From NCBI GenBank assembly GCA_903862245.1, contig CAIOXL010000151.1, forward strand, positions 1 to 32,679: DNA of 32,679 nucleotides, written 5' to 3'. Source of the stretch: an uncultured Geobacteraceae bacterium (GTDB lineage Bacteria > Desulfobacterota > Desulfuromonadia > Geobacterales > Pseudopelobacteraceae). Both the position numbers and the translations under genes were made by a program. Within the stretch, counting starts at the first letter, position 1. Each line of letters begins with the position of its first letter. Shown here one piece after another: positions 15,509 through 25,131 of this stretch. Under the pieces are notes generated by a model. That model was given only the letters and a program-made list of their open reading frames with translations, made no database searches and was not told the DNA's origin.

Positions 15509-17487
15509 GGGATGATCGGGAAAAATGGGCGCGGATCCGGATCATCATGATCGGTTCTATTTTCGGCCTGATGTTTCTGGGTGTTGTCGGCCGCTCATTC
15601 TATCTGCAAATTCTCCAGCACGAAATCCTCGTAAAAAAAGCAGACAAGCAGCACCAGCACAAGGTTGACCTTACCCCCGCCCGCGGCAGTATCCTTGACC
15701 GTAACGGCACCACGCTGGCCGAATCAATCCATATGGATTCCTGTTATGCCGAACCGCGCCGGATCAAGGATGTTGACGGTACCGCTGCGGTGCTGGCGCC
15801 GATTCTGAACGTGCCGAAAGCCGAGCTGGTCGCCAGGCTTTCGACCAACAAATCATTTACCTGGCTTGAGCGCTGGCTGGCGCCGGAAGTGGCAACGCGG
15901 GTCAAAAACATGAAGCTCCCTGGGATCGGGTTTGCCCCGGAATCCAAGCGGTTTTACCCCAACATGGAAATAGCCGCCCATGTGGTCGGCTTTACCGGGC
16001 GCGACCCGAACGGCCTTGAGGGGATCGAGCTTAAATACGACAGCACCATTCTGGGCAATACCGGCTACATGATTACGGAGCGGGACGCCCTCGGCAGAAA
16101 CATTTCCGTCATGAACACGGTCATCAAGGACTCTTCCCCCGGCAAAAGTGTCATCTTGACCCTCGACAAGACCATCCAGTTCATCACCGAAAAAGAGCTG
16201 GCCAAGGCCGTGGCGGAGAGTAACGCCAAAGCGGGCATGGCGCTGGTGATGGAATCGGAGACCGGCCGGGTTCTGGCCATGGCCAACTACCCGACGTTCA
16301 ACCCGAATGCCTATTCGCGCTACTCGCTTGCCCAACTGCGTAACCATGTGGTGACAGACAGCTTCGAACCCGGTTCGACCTTCAAGGTGTTTACCATCGC
16401 CGCCGCCATTGACGCCGGCGTTATCAAACCGACTGATGTGTACAACTGTGAGAACGGTGTGTACCGGGTGGCCGGCCGGACCATCCATGACGATCATCCG
16501 CATTCGCGCCTGACCGTTTCGGAAGTCATAAAATATTCCAGCAATATCGCCTCGGCAAAAATCGGTTTCAAGATGGGGGAAGGGACCCTCTCCTCCTATC
16601 TGCGTAACTTCGGTTTCGGCGGGCGCACCGGCATCGATCTGCCGGGAGAATCGTCCGGCAGCGTGAAAAAGCATCTGTACGGGATCGACCTTGCCACGAT
16701 CTCCTTCGGCCAGGGTGTGTCGCTCTCCACGATCCAGCTGGCTTCTGCACTTTCTGCCATTGCCAATGGCGGCAACCTGATGCGGCCGTACCTGGTGGAG
16801 CAGATTCTCGACGATAACGGCAAACTGGTGCAGAGGTTTGAACCACAGGTCGTCCGGAGGGTCATTTCCGCAGATACCGCCCAGAAGGTCACCCGGATGA
16901 TGGAAACGGTCACCGTGGATGGCGGCACCGGCACGAAAGCGGCGCTGGACGGCTATCGGGTGGCGGGGAAAACGGGGACGGCCCAGAAAGTCGATCCGGT
17001 CACGCACGCGTACTCCCCCACAAAGCGTATCGGCTCTTTTGTCGGCTTTGTCCCCTCCGACAAGCCGAAATTGACGATCGTCGTTATTATCGACGAGCCG
17101 CAAGGGGTCAAATACGGCGGCATAGTCGCCGCTCCCGCATTCCGGAGTATTGCGCAGAATTCCTTGGCATATCTGAAAATCCAGCCGAACCAGCCGACGG
17201 TTGCATCGGCAAAAGCAGCCGCAGCAAAGGCTTCAGCCGCGCCGCAGGCAGAATTTACGGAAGATGAAGATGCTCTGGACGGTGATGTTCAGGAGAGCGT
17301 GGCCTCGGGCGAGGCGATGCCGAATTTCAAGGGGATGAGTATCCGCCGGGTTCTGCAGGTGATGGAGAAGCGCGGCATCAATATCAGGCTGATCGGAAGC
17401 GGGCGCGCCGTGGAGCAGAGCCCCAGGCCGGGGCAGCAGATCCGGGGCACCGGTGAAGTCTGGATAAAGTTTGTCCCTTCAGCATAA
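15505..17487 (+). CDS. ftsI: Peptidoglycan D,D-transpeptidase FtsI (PBP3) with C-terminal PASTA domain
   Basis: 660 residues. The enzyme crosslinks septal peptidoglycan in the periplasm. An N-terminal membrane anchor (about 12-30) is followed by the dimerisation domain (LTPARGSILDRNGTTLA, RRFYPN-like KRFYPN) and the transpeptidase domain with S291-T-F-K294 (nucleophile), S345-S-N347 and K489-T-G491. A low-complexity Ala/Lys linker (about 565-600) leads to one PASTA domain (about 605-660: MPNFKGMSIRRVLQVMEKRG ending EVWIKFVP). The PASTA tail is absent from E. coli FtsI but occurs in Geobacter-like bacteria and Gram-positives. Start overlaps ftsL; a hairpin follows the stop. Confidence 0.95.
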   Translation: MRDDREKWARIRIIMIGSIFGLMFLGVVGRSFYLQILQHEILVKKADKQHQHKVDLTPARGSILDRNGTTLAESIHMDSCYAEPRRIKDVDGTAAVLAPILNVPKAELVARLSTNKSFTWLERWLAPEVATRVKNMKLPGIGFAPESKRFYPNMEIAAHVVGFTGRDPNGLEGIELKYDSTILGNTGYMITERDALGRNISVMNTVIKDSSPGKSVILTLDKTIQFITEKELAKAVAESNAKAGMALVMESETGRVLAMANYPTFNPNAYSRYSLAQLRNHVVTDSFEPGSTFKVFTIAAAIDAGVIKPTDVYNCENGVYRVAGRTIHDDHPHSRLTVSEVIKYSSNIASAKIGFKMGEGTLSSYLRNFGFGGRTGIDLPGESSGSVKKHLYGIDLATISFGQGVSLSTIQLASALSAIANGGNLMRPYLVEQILDDNGKLVQRFEPQVVRRVISADTAQKVTRMMETVTVDGGTGTKAALDGYRVAGKTGTAQKVDPVTHAYSPTKRIGSFVGFVPSDKPKLTIVVIIDEPQGVKYGGIVAAPAFRSIAQNSLAYLKIQPNQPTVASAKAAAAKASAAPQAEFTEDEDALDGDVQESVASGEAMPNFKGMSIRRVLQVMEKRGINIRLIGSGRAVEQSPRPGQQIRGTGEVWIKFVPSA

Positions 17488-17498
17488 TGCTGCAACCG

Positions 17499-17522
17499 CC
17501 TGCCGGGAAACCGGCAGGTTTT
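17499..17522 (+). terminator. Terminator-like hairpin between ftsI and murE
   Basis: CCTGCCGG (17499-17506), a GAAA loop (GNRA type), and CCGGCAGG (17511-17518) form a perfect 8-bp GC-rich stem followed by TTTT and, after four bases, five more T. It lies 12 nt past the ftsI stop. It could attenuate transcription, protect an RNA end after processing, or only partly terminate, since murE has no obvious separate promoter. Confidence 0.65.
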
Positions 17523-17541
17523 ACCATTTTTGAGGAGAGTC

Positions 17542-19065
17542 ATGACGCTGCACGAACTGCTCATAGCGCTGCCCGAGTCCGGGATTCACGGCGGCACAGC
17601 TGCCTCCATCAGTTCCCTGACCTGCGATTCGCGGGCGGTCCGTCCCGGGTCCCTCTTTTTTGCTCTGCGCGGCGTACAAACCGACGGGCACCGCTATATC
17701 GAGCAGGCGGTTGCTGCCGGTGCAGCGGCGATCATCCTTGAAGATGCGGCGTTTGCCCCGGCCGGGATTCCCTGGGCCGTGGTGCCGGACGGCCGTGCCG
17801 CCATGGGGCGCGTATCAGCACGTTTCAACGGAGACCCAACGGCGACACTGCCGCTGGTCGGCATTACCGGCACCAACGGCAAGACAACCACCACCTATCT
17901 GATTGAAGCGATTCTGGCGGCTGCCGGCCGTCAGGCGGCGGTGCTCGGCACGATCAGCTATCGCTTCGGCACAACAATCATCGGCGCTTCCCACACCACC
18001 CCGGAGTCGACCGAGCTGCAGAGTGCATTCCGGCAGCTGGCGGAGGCCGGGGCACAGGCGTTTGTCATGGAGGTTTCCTCGCATGCGCTGGAGCAGAAAC
18101 GGGTTGATGGCTGCCACTTTGATGTCGGCATCTTCAGCAATCTCACCAGGGACCACCTGGACTATCACGTCACCATGGAACAGTACCTGGATGCCAAGTC
18201 CCGGCTCTTCGCCGAACTGCTCCGTCCTACCCCCGCAAAACCGAGGCGGCGTGCGGCGGTAAACATGGATGATCCGTACGGAGCTGAAATCGCCCGGCGT
18301 TCCGTCTGCCCGGTGGTCACCTTCGGCATTCGCGGCCAGTGCCATGTCCGGCCGGTCAATGTGGTCTCATCAGTCAACGGCATTTCCGCCACCCTGGTGA
18401 CCCCCTCCGGCACATGCGACATAACGTCCCGGCTGCTGGGACGCTTCAACCTTTCCAATATTCTGGCTGCAGCTGCGGCCGGTGTGGCACTGGACCTGCC
18501 GCTGCAGGCGATCAAGGATGGGATTGAGAACCACACCACCGTGCCGGGGCGCATGGAGCGGGTGGACAACCTTCGGGGCGTTACCTGTCTCGTCGATTAC
18601 GCCCATACGGGAGATGCCCTGGAGAATGTTCTTGCCACCCTGAAGGAAATTGCCACCGGGAAAATCATTACCCTGTTCGGCTGCGGCGGCGACCGGGACA
18701 ACGGCAAACGCCCGATTATGGGGAGCATCGCCGCCGCCATGAGCGACCTGGCAATCGTCACCTCCGACAACCCCCGCACGGAAGAGCCGCTGCGGATTCT
18801 GGAGCAGATCAAAGAGGGTATCGCACCGCTGGGACTGCGCGAATACCGGCCGGAGGAACTGACCGGGGGGTATTCGGAGAAAGGTTTTATACTGGTGGAA
18901 AACCGCCGCGAGGCGATCCGGCTGGCAGCCCGGCTGGCACAGCCCGGAGACATCCTCCTGCTGGCCGGCAAGGGGCATGAGGATTACCAGATCATCGGCA
19001 CCACCAAGCATCATTTTGATGACCGGGAAGAAGCGGCGGCGGCGCTTGCAGAGAGTAGACGATGA
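17542..19065 (+). CDS. murE: UDP-MurNAc-tripeptide synthetase (meso-diaminopimelate type)
   Basis: 507 residues. This ATP-dependent cytoplasmic ligase adds meso-diaminopimelate to UDP-MurNAc-L-Ala-D-Glu. [11 protein letters not shown] (G110-K114) is the P-loop. D409-N-P-R412 is the motif specific for diaminopimelate rather than lysine. Other conserved blocks are SSHALEQKRVDG, VDYAHTGDALENVL, FGCGGDRDNGKRPIMG and LLAGKGHEDYQ. The ATG at 17542 follows GAGGAGA; a TTG four codons upstream lies across that ribosome site and is rejected. The stop overlaps the murF start. Confidence 0.96.
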   Translation: MTLHELLIALPESGIHGGTAASISSLTCDSRAVRPGSLFFALRGVQTDGHRYIEQAVAAGAAAIILEDAAFAPAGIPWAVVPDGRAAMGRVSARFNGDPTATLPLVGITGTNGKTTTTYLIEAILAAAGRQAAVLGTISYRFGTTIIGASHTTPESTELQSAFRQLAEAGAQAFVMEVSSHALEQKRVDGCHFDVGIFSNLTRDHLDYHVTMEQYLDAKSRLFAELLRPTPAKPRRRAAVNMDDPYGAEIARRSVCPVVTFGIRGQCHVRPVNVVSSVNGISATLVTPSGTCDITSRLLGRFNLSNILAAAAAGVALDLPLQAIKDGIENHTTVPGRMERVDNLRGVTCLVDYAHTGDALENVLATLKEIATGKIITLFGCGGDRDNGKRPIMGSIAAAMSDLAIVTSDNPRTEEPLRILEQIKEGIAPLGLREYRPEELTGGYSEKGFILVENRREAIRLAARLAQPGDILLLAGKGHEDYQIIGTTKHHFDDREEAAAALAESRR

Positions 19066-20459
19066 TGTTCACGGTCAACGAAATAGCCATTGCCATCGGC
19101 GGGCGGATCATCGGCCTTGCCAACGGAGAGGTGGATGGCGTCTCCACCGATTCGCGGAGCGCTGTTCCGGGTCAGCTTTTCGTGCCGCTGCACGGTGAGC
19201 GGTTTGACGGTCACGCGTTCATCCAGGAAGTGGCCGAACGGGGTGTCACCACCATTCTGGCCGAAGAGCAGTGGCTTAAAAAACACCCTATCCACGACTC
19301 CACGACCTGTATTGCGGTGAAAAGTACCCTGTACGCTCTGGGGGAACTTGCTGCCGCCTGGCGGCGACGCTTCGAGATTCCACTCATGGGCGTGACCGGC
19401 AGCAACGGCAAAACAACCGTCAAGGAGATGCTCGGGACGATTCTGGCCATGACCGGCCCGGGGCTTAAAACAACCGGCAATCTCAATAATCTCATCGGCC
19501 TGCCCCGGATGCTGTTTCAACTAACCCCGGAGCACCGCTGGGCGGTTCTGGAAATGGGCATGAGCGAACCGGGCGAGATCGACCGTCTGGCGTCAATAGC
19601 CAATCCTTCCGTGGGAATCGTCCTGAACGCACTACCGGCCCATCTGCAAAGCATGGGATCGGTGGAGGCGATAGCCGCCGCCAAAGGTGAACTGCTGCAT
19701 CGCATCTGCGACGGCGGTCTGGCGGTTGTCAACGCCGACGACTCCCGCGTCGCCTCGCTTTCCCAGAACGCCTCCGCCCGCCGCATCAGCTTCGGCATCG
19801 ACCGGGGCGAAGTGCGCGCCCGGGACATCGAGCCGTTGGGGTTGGATGGGCAGCGCTTCCGCCTTGTCACTCCCCAGGGCGAAGCGATTGTTCATCTGCA
19901 GGCCTGCGGCCGCCACAACGTGTATAATGCCCTTGCCGCCGCCGCTGCGCTTCTGGTGAAAGTCCCCCTGCCAACCATTGTTGCCGGTCTGGAAGCGTTC
20001 ATTCCGTATCAGGGACGCTTCCGGATTGAGCGCCTGGGGGGGGTCACCCTCATCGACGATACCTATAACGCCAACCCCGCCTCGACAAAGGCGGCTCTGC
20101 AGACCCTGAATCAGATAGCAGCTGAAGGACATCGCATCGCAGTGCTTGGCGACATGCTGGAATTGGGCGAGCAGGAGGGTGAAGCGCACCGCTGTGTCGG
20201 TGCCGTAGCGGGGCGGAATGTGGACCGCCTCTATCTGTTGGGCGATCTGATGACGAAATACACCAGCGAGGGGGCAGCGCTGTCCGATATGCCGGGTGAA
20301 GCCGTCATCTGCTGTGCCAGCCATGGCGAAATTGCCGGTCACCTGCACCAGGCCCTGGCAGACGGGGATGTGATTCTGATCAAGGGGTCGCGCGGCATGA
20401 CCATGGAAAAAGTGGCCGCTGAGCTGAAGAAGCTGATGCAGCACGCCAAAGGGGAATAA
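19062..20459 (+). CDS. murF: UDP-MurNAc-tripeptide D-alanyl-D-alanine ligase
   Basis: 465 residues. The enzyme adds D-Ala-D-Ala (from Ddl) to UDP-MurNAc-tripeptide, completing the pentapeptide in the cytoplasm. Visible are the N-terminal STDSRSAVPGQLFVPLHGE domain, the VTGSNGKTTVKEM P-loop (G113-K117), NLNNLIGLP, LEMGMSEPGEID, and IDDTYNANPAST in the C-terminal domain. Two successive ATGs (19062, 19065) are possible starts. The first is chosen and overlaps the murE stop by 4 nt. mraY begins 3 nt after the stop. Confidence 0.96.
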   Translation: MMFTVNEIAIAIGGRIIGLANGEVDGVSTDSRSAVPGQLFVPLHGERFDGHAFIQEVAERGVTTILAEEQWLKKHPIHDSTTCIAVKSTLYALGELAAAWRRRFEIPLMGVTGSNGKTTVKEMLGTILAMTGPGLKTTGNLNNLIGLPRMLFQLTPEHRWAVLEMGMSEPGEIDRLASIANPSVGIVLNALPAHLQSMGSVEAIAAAKGELLHRICDGGLAVVNADDSRVASLSQNASARRISFGIDRGEVRARDIEPLGLDGQRFRLVTPQGEAIVHLQACGRHNVYNALAAAAALLVKVPLPTIVAGLEAFIPYQGRFRIERLGGVTLIDDTYNANPASTKAALQTLNQIAAEGHRIAVLGDMLELGEQEGEAHRCVGAVAGRNVDRLYLLGDLMTKYTSEGAALSDMPGEAVICCASHGEIAGHLHQALADGDVILIKGSRGMTMEKVAAELKKLMQHAKGE

Positions 20460-20462
20460 CCG

Positions 20463-21539
20463 ATGCTCTACCACATATTTTATCCGCTTGCGAACAACAT
20501 CAAGCTGTTCAACATCTTCAGATACCTGACCTTCCGCACCATCTACGCCATGATCACCGCACTGGTGGTCTGCTTCATCCTCGGCCCCTGGATCATCCGC
20601 AAGCTGGAATCCCTCCAGGCACGCCAGGTCATCCGCACCGACGGTCCGGAATCGCACCTGCAGAAGCAGGGTACCCCCACCATGGGGGGGGTGATAATCC
20701 TGGCGGCCATTGTGTTTCCGACCCTCCTCTGGGCGGATCTCACCAACCAGTACATCTGGATCACCCTGTTCATCACCATCGGCTATGGCCTGATCGGCTT
20801 TGTCGATGACTACAAGAAGGTGGTAAAGAAGGACACCAAGGGGCTCTCCGCCCGCCAGAAGATGTTCTGGCAGGTTCTGCTGGCCAGTGCGGTGGCCGTG
20901 TATCTGTTCCTCAAGCCGGGCTTCAGCGAAGAGCTGTTCTTTCCCCTGTTCAAAAATTTCCACCCTGACCTCTGGATCTGGTTCATTCCGTTTGCCACGC
21001 TGGTCATTGTGGGAGCCAGCAACGCCGTCAACCTGACCGACGGGCTTGACGGTCTCGCCATCGGGCCGGTGGCGATCAATGCAGCAACCTACATGCTCTT
21101 TTCCTACATCGCCGGCCACGCCACCCTGGCTGCGTATCTGCAGATTCCGCGCGTGGTGGGTGCCGGTGAACTGGCGGTGCTGTGCGGCGCCATGGTCGGG
21201 GCGGGACTCGGATTTCTCTGGTTCAACTCCTATCCGGCCGAGGTGTTCATGGGGGATGTGGGATCGCTGTCGCTGGGCGGCACCCTGGGGGTCATTGCCG
21301 TACTGACCAAGCAGGAGATTCTGCTGGTAATCGTGGGGGGAATTTTTGTCGTCGAGGCGCTGTCGGTCATCTTCCAGGTCGGTTCCTACAAATACCGGGG
21401 CAAGCGGATCTTCCGCATGGCGCCGATTCACCACCATTTTGAGCTAAAGGGAGTGGCGGAGCCGAAGATCATCGTCCGTTTCTGGATCATCAGCATCATC
21501 CTGGCGCTGGTGGCCATTTCGACGCTGAAGATGAGGTGA
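20463..21539 (+). CDS. mraY: Phospho-MurNAc-pentapeptide transferase
   Basis: 358 residues, a polytopic inner-membrane enzyme with about ten helices. It transfers phospho-MurNAc-pentapeptide to undecaprenyl phosphate, forming lipid I. Signatures: [11 protein letters not shown], the Mg-binding region [49 protein letters not shown], and the histidine-rich [11 protein letters not shown]. Length matches the family (about 360). AAAGGGG lies just upstream across the murF stop, and murD starts 1 nt after the stop. Confidence 0.97.
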   Translation: MLYHIFYPLANNIKLFNIFRYLTFRTIYAMITALVVCFILGPWIIRKLESLQARQVIRTDGPESHLQKQGTPTMGGVIILAAIVFPTLLWADLTNQYIWITLFITIGYGLIGFVDDYKKVVKKDTKGLSARQKMFWQVLLASAVAVYLFLKPGFSEELFFPLFKNFHPDLWIWFIPFATLVIVGASNAVNLTDGLDGLAIGPVAINAATYMLFSYIAGHATLAAYLQIPRVVGAGELAVLCGAMVGAGLGFLWFNSYPAEVFMGDVGSLSLGGTLGVIAVLTKQEILLVIVGGIFVVEALSVIFQVGSYKYRGKRIFRMAPIHHHFELKGVAEPKIIVRFWIISIILALVAISTLKMR

Positions 21540-21540
21540 T

Positions 21541-22881
21541 ATGCAGATAAAAGATAAAAACATCCTCGTTGTGGGCCTGGCCAAAACCGGCGTGGCGTGC
21601 GCCCGCTTCCTCGCCTCCAGGGGCGCGCGGGTGACCGTCACCGATATGCGGAGCGAAACGGCTCTGCAGGGGCAACTGGCCGAACTGACGGGTTTTGATA
21701 TAGCACGGGAGCTGGAGCGGCATGATGAAGCGACGTTCCTGGCCAGTGATCTGATCGTCGTTTCCCCCGGCGTACCCATGGACCTGCCGCCGCTGGTTGC
21801 CGCGCAGCGGGCGGGGCGGGAAATCGTCAGCGAGATCGAACTGGCATCACGCTGCATTGACGCACCGCTGGCGGCGATTACCGGCACCAACGGCAAAACG
21901 ACGACCACCACCATTCTGGGCGCAATTTTCAAACATAACGGTTACCACACCTTTGTCGGCGGCAATATCGGCACCCCGCTGATCGAACTGGCGGAGTCAC
22001 ACCAGATCTGGGACCAGGCGGTGGCGGAGATCAGCTCGTTCCAGCTGGAATGGATCACCTCCTTCCGGCCGACCGTGGCGGCGCTGCTGAATCTGAGCGA
22101 GGACCATCTCGACCGCTACCCCGACTATCAGGCCTATATCGATGCCAAACTGCGTATTTTCGAAAACCAGACCGGGGATGATTTTGCCGTGGTCAACCGG
22201 GATGATGCTCTGGTCTGGCACCACGCACAACGGCTCACGGCCGCCCTGTTCCCCTTCAGCCGGAAGCAGGAACTGGATGAAGGTATTTTCTACCGGGACG
22301 GGGTGATCACCTACCGCCATAACGGCCATGAGGAGTGTTTTCCCACCGCCGCCATCCGGCTGCAGGGGGTGCATAATCTGGAAAATATCATGGCGGCCAC
22401 GGCGTGCGCCCTGCTGCTCGGCTGCAGGCCGGACGAAACCTTTGAAGCGATTCTCTGCTTTGAAGCGCTGCACCACCGCATGGAGTTCGTGCGTCAGGTG
22501 AACGGTGTCAGCTGGTACGAGGACAGCAAAGCGACCAACGTGGGCAGCGTGGAAAAGGCGCTGGAAAGTTTTACCCATATTACTCTCATCGCCGGCGGCA
22601 AGGACAAGGGGGGCACGTACGCCCCGCTGGCCCCGCTGGTACAGGAGCGGGTCAGGCACCTGATCCTGATCGGCGAAGCAGCAGAGCGGATGGCACGGGA
22701 ACTGGGCAGTCTGACCGACACGCACCGGGCGGCAACACTGGAGGATGCGGTGCTGCTGGCGGCGCAGATTACCGATTCCGGCGGGACGGTGCTCATGTCC
22801 CCTGCCTGTTCAAGTTTTGATATGTTCCGTGATTATGAAGAGCGGGCGCAACGCTTTATTGCAGCGGTAAAGGCGTTATAA
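21541..22881 (+). CDS. murD: UDP-MurNAc-L-alanine:D-glutamate ligase
   Basis: 446 residues. This cytoplasmic ATP-dependent ligase adds D-glutamate to UDP-MurNAc-L-Ala. N-terminal [17 protein letters not shown] is the UDP-binding Rossmann-like part. [12 protein letters not shown] (G115-K119) is the P-loop. [19 protein letters not shown]-like [19 protein letters not shown] and [10 protein letters not shown] are family blocks, and [20 protein letters not shown] closes the C-terminal domain. The ATG follows GAGGTGAT. ftsW begins at the next base after the stop. Confidence 0.96.
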   Translation: MQIKDKNILVVGLAKTGVACARFLASRGARVTVTDMRSETALQGQLAELTGFDIARELERHDEATFLASDLIVVSPGVPMDLPPLVAAQRAGREIVSEIELASRCIDAPLAAITGTNGKTTTTTILGAIFKHNGYHTFVGGNIGTPLIELAESHQIWDQAVAEISSFQLEWITSFRPTVAALLNLSEDHLDRYPDYQAYIDAKLRIFENQTGDDFAVVNRDDALVWHHAQRLTAALFPFSRKQELDEGIFYRDGVITYRHNGHEECFPTAAIRLQGVHNLENIMAATACALLLGCRPDETFEAILCFEALHHRMEFVRQVNGVSWYEDSKATNVGSVEKALESFTHITLIAGGKDKGGTYAPLAPLVQERVRHLILIGEAAERMARELGSLTDTHRAATLEDAVLLAAQITDSGGTVLMSPACSSFDMFRDYEERAQRFIAAVKAL

Positions 22882-24003
22882 ATGTTCAAGAAACTGGAAG
22901 AATATGATCTGGTGATCATGCTGATGGCCATCGCCCTGACCTGTTTCGGGGTGGTCATGGTCTATTCGGCCTCTTCCGTCATGGCTGCCAAACGTTTTCA
23001 CGATGGTTTTTTCTTTCTCAAGCGTCAGGGGCTGTTTGCCCTGCTCGGCTTTGGGCTGATGTTTATCACCATGCGGATCAATTATCAGTTCTGGCGCAAA
23101 CTGGCCGCTCCGATCCTGCTGGTCTGCATCGCCCTGCTGGTGGTGGTGCTGATTCCGGGCCTGGGCGGCAGCGCCGGCGGTGCGTCCCGCTGGATACGCC
23201 TCCCCGGCTTCAACCTCCAGCCTTCGGAGATTGCCAAGATCGCCCTGATCATGTACATGGCCTATTCGCTGGACAGGAAACAGGATAAAATCAAGCAGCT
23301 CGGCCCCGGTTTTGTATCGTACATGCTGATTCTCCTCGTGATGCTGGGGCTCCTGCTCAAGCAGCCTGACATGGGTTCTGCCCTGACCCTGGCCGCAGTG
23401 GCTGTCATCATGCTTTTTGCCGCCGGTACGCGCTTGGTGTATATTATTTCCATCGTCCTGATGTCGCTGCCGTTCATCTATTTCCTGATTATGAACGTTG
23501 CCTACCGCAAACGGCGTATCATGGCATTTCTCAACCCGTGGGATGACCCGCAGAACAGCGGCTTTCAGATCATCCAGTCCTGGCTGGCTCTGGGCACCGG
23601 CGGTGTTTTCGGCCAGGGGCTGGGAGAAGGGAAACAGAAACTTTTTTACCTGCCGGAAGCGCATACCGACTTTATCCTTGCCGTTGTCGGCGAGGAGCTC
23701 GGTTTTCTGGGGGTTATCGTTATCATCGGCATGTTCTTTCTGTTGGTGCAGCGGGCCATGCGCATCGCCGTTGCCGCCCCGGACATCTTCGGACGGTTTC
23801 TGGCGCTCGGCATTGCCGTGTTGTTCGGCATCGAGGCTTCGGTCAATATGGGGGTTGTGACCGGACTGCTTCCGACCAAAGGACTGGCGCTCCCTTTTAT
23901 CAGTTACGGCGGCAGTTCCCTGCTGATCAGCCTGTTCGCAGTCGGGATTCTGCTTAACATTTCATCGGGGCTGAAGATATCTTCCATCAACCTCAAGGAA
24001 TAA
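22882..24003 (+). CDS. ftsW: Septal peptidoglycan glycosyltransferase FtsW (SEDS)
   Basis: 373 residues with about ten membrane helices. FtsW polymerises lipid II into septal glycan and works as a pair with FtsI. SEDS signatures: FNLQPSEIAKIALIMYMA, KQPDMGSALTL, the extracytoplasmic-loop segment LPEAHTDFI with the catalytic-type Asp at D263, VVGEELGFLG, and GLLPTKGLALPFISYGGSSLL. Position between murD and murG is the standard one and favours FtsW over the elongation paralogue RodA. It abuts murD without a gap, and murG starts 2 nt after the stop. Confidence 0.95.
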   Translation: MFKKLEEYDLVIMLMAIALTCFGVVMVYSASSVMAAKRFHDGFFFLKRQGLFALLGFGLMFITMRINYQFWRKLAAPILLVCIALLVVVLIPGLGGSAGGASRWIRLPGFNLQPSEIAKIALIMYMAYSLDRKQDKIKQLGPGFVSYMLILLVMLGLLLKQPDMGSALTLAAVAVIMLFAAGTRLVYIISIVLMSLPFIYFLIMNVAYRKRRIMAFLNPWDDPQNSGFQIIQSWLALGTGGVFGQGLGEGKQKLFYLPEAHTDFILAVVGEELGFLGVIVIIGMFFLLVQRAMRIAVAAPDIFGRFLALGIAVLFGIEASVNMGVVTGLLPTKGLALPFISYGGSSLLISLFAVGILLNISSGLKISSINLKE

Positions 24004-24005
24004 CC

Positions 24006-25115
24006 ATGAAACTAATCATTGCCGGCGGCGGCACCGGCGGCCATCTTTTCCCCGGCATCGCCGTGGTGGAAGAGTTCCTGTCACGTAACCCGGCCAACGA
24101 GGTGCTGTTTGTCGGCACCGAGCGCGGCATCGAAGCGCGTGCCGTACCGGCCGCCGGATACCCGCTGGAACTGATTTCGGCCGCCGGGATTCGCGGCAAG
24201 GGGACCTTCAGCCAACTGAAAGGCGCTGCCATGATGGTGTATGGCTATGCCCAGTCACGCACGATCCTGAAAAAATTCCGCCCGGACATGGTTCTCGGCG
24301 TCGGGGGATACGCATCCCTGCCGATGGTGCTGGCGGCGCGCGGCATGCAGATACCGAGCTTCATCCATGAGCAGAATGCGATCCCCGGACTGACCAATCG
24401 CCTGCTGGCACGCTTTGCCGGCACGGTGTTCATAACGCTGGAGGAATCGGCCCGCTATTTCCCGGCCGCAACGACCCTGCTCACCGGCAACCCGCTCCGC
24501 CGGCAGATTCTGGATATGGTGGAAAACCAACATCAGCACACCCCCTCTACCACCCCCCTTTACGAAAGGGGGGCCGGGGGGAATTTCCACCTTCTGGTGT
24601 TCGGCGGCAGTCAGGGGGCCCGTGCCATCAACTGCGCCATGGCGGAGGCGCTCCCGATTCTGAAGCGCAGTGGAGTCGCACTGAACATCACGCACCAGAC
24701 CGGTGAACACGACTGGGCCGATGTTACGGCGGCATATCGCACGGCCGGCGTGGCAGCCCAGGTAATCCCGTTCATCAGCGATATGGCTGCGGCCTACGCC
24801 CGGGCGGACCTGATTGTCTGCCGGGCCGGCGCCACGACCATCGCCGAAGTGACCGCCTGCGGCAAAACCTGCCTGTTCATCCCCTTTCCCCATGCGGTGG
24901 ATGACCACCAACGGCGCAACGCCGAGGCACTGCTCAAGAAGGATGCCTGTTTCATGATGCTGGAGCGGGAGCTGAGCGCAGAAACCCTGGCGGATGCGGT
25001 ACTGAATCTTGCAACAAATCCCGGGCTGGTGCGCAGTACCGGTGAAAACGCGTTTGCCCTGGCCCGGCTGGATGCGGCCAGTATTATTGTTGACCGGATG
25101 ATAGCCATAACCTAA
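24006..25115 (+). CDS. murG: Lipid II synthase MurG, with an in-frame repeat insertion
   Basis: 369 residues. This peripheral membrane GT-B glycosyltransferase adds GlcNAc from UDP-GlcNAc to lipid I. The N-terminal glycine-rich loop [61 protein letters not shown] and [16 protein letters not shown] are all present. Between [11 protein letters not shown] and the FGGSQGA loop, residues about 179-194 read [16 protein letters not shown] and are encoded by a palindromic repeat (24541-24581). This adds to the linker between domains while preserving the frame. All catalytic blocks are intact, so the protein is probably functional. Confidence 0.95.
   Translation: MKLIIAGGGTGGHLFPGIAVVEEFLSRNPANEVLFVGTERGIEARAVPAAGYPLELISAAGIRGKGTFSQLKGAAMMVYGYAQSRTILKKFRPDMVLGVGGYASLPMVLAARGMQIPSFIHEQNAIPGLTNRLLARFAGTVFITLEESARYFPAATTLLTGNPLRRQILDMVENQHQHTPSTTPLYERGAGGNFHLLVFGGSQGARAINCAMAEALPILKRSGVALNITHQTGEHDWADVTAAYRTAGVAAQVIPFISDMAAAYARADLIVCRAGATTIAEVTACGKTCLFIPFPHAVDDHQRRNAEALLKKDACFMMLERELSAETLADAVLNLATNPGLVRSTGENAFALARLDAASIIVDRMIAIT
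24541..24581. repeat. Palindromic repeat element inside murG
   Basis: CCCCCCTTT (24553-24561), loop ACG, AAAGGGGGG (24565-24573) form a perfect 9-bp stem. Outer C-run (24541-24545) and G-run (24576-24581) can extend pairing. The composition differs sharply from the surrounding gene. One strand reads [10 protein letters not shown] and the other [11 protein letters not shown], peptides I recognise from translations of dispersed short palindromic repeats in deltaproteobacteria and other groups. Other copies would lie outside the window. Confidence 0.7.
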
Positions 25116-25131
25116 CGGAGAAGGTGCCCCC

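Noticed and set aside
19632-21437. Long minus-strand open frame (601 codons) opposite murF and mraY
   Set aside because: It is antisense to two certain genes, has a His/Gln/Gly-rich shadow composition and shows no recognisable domain. Similar shadows oppose glgP, the aminotransferase and ftsI.
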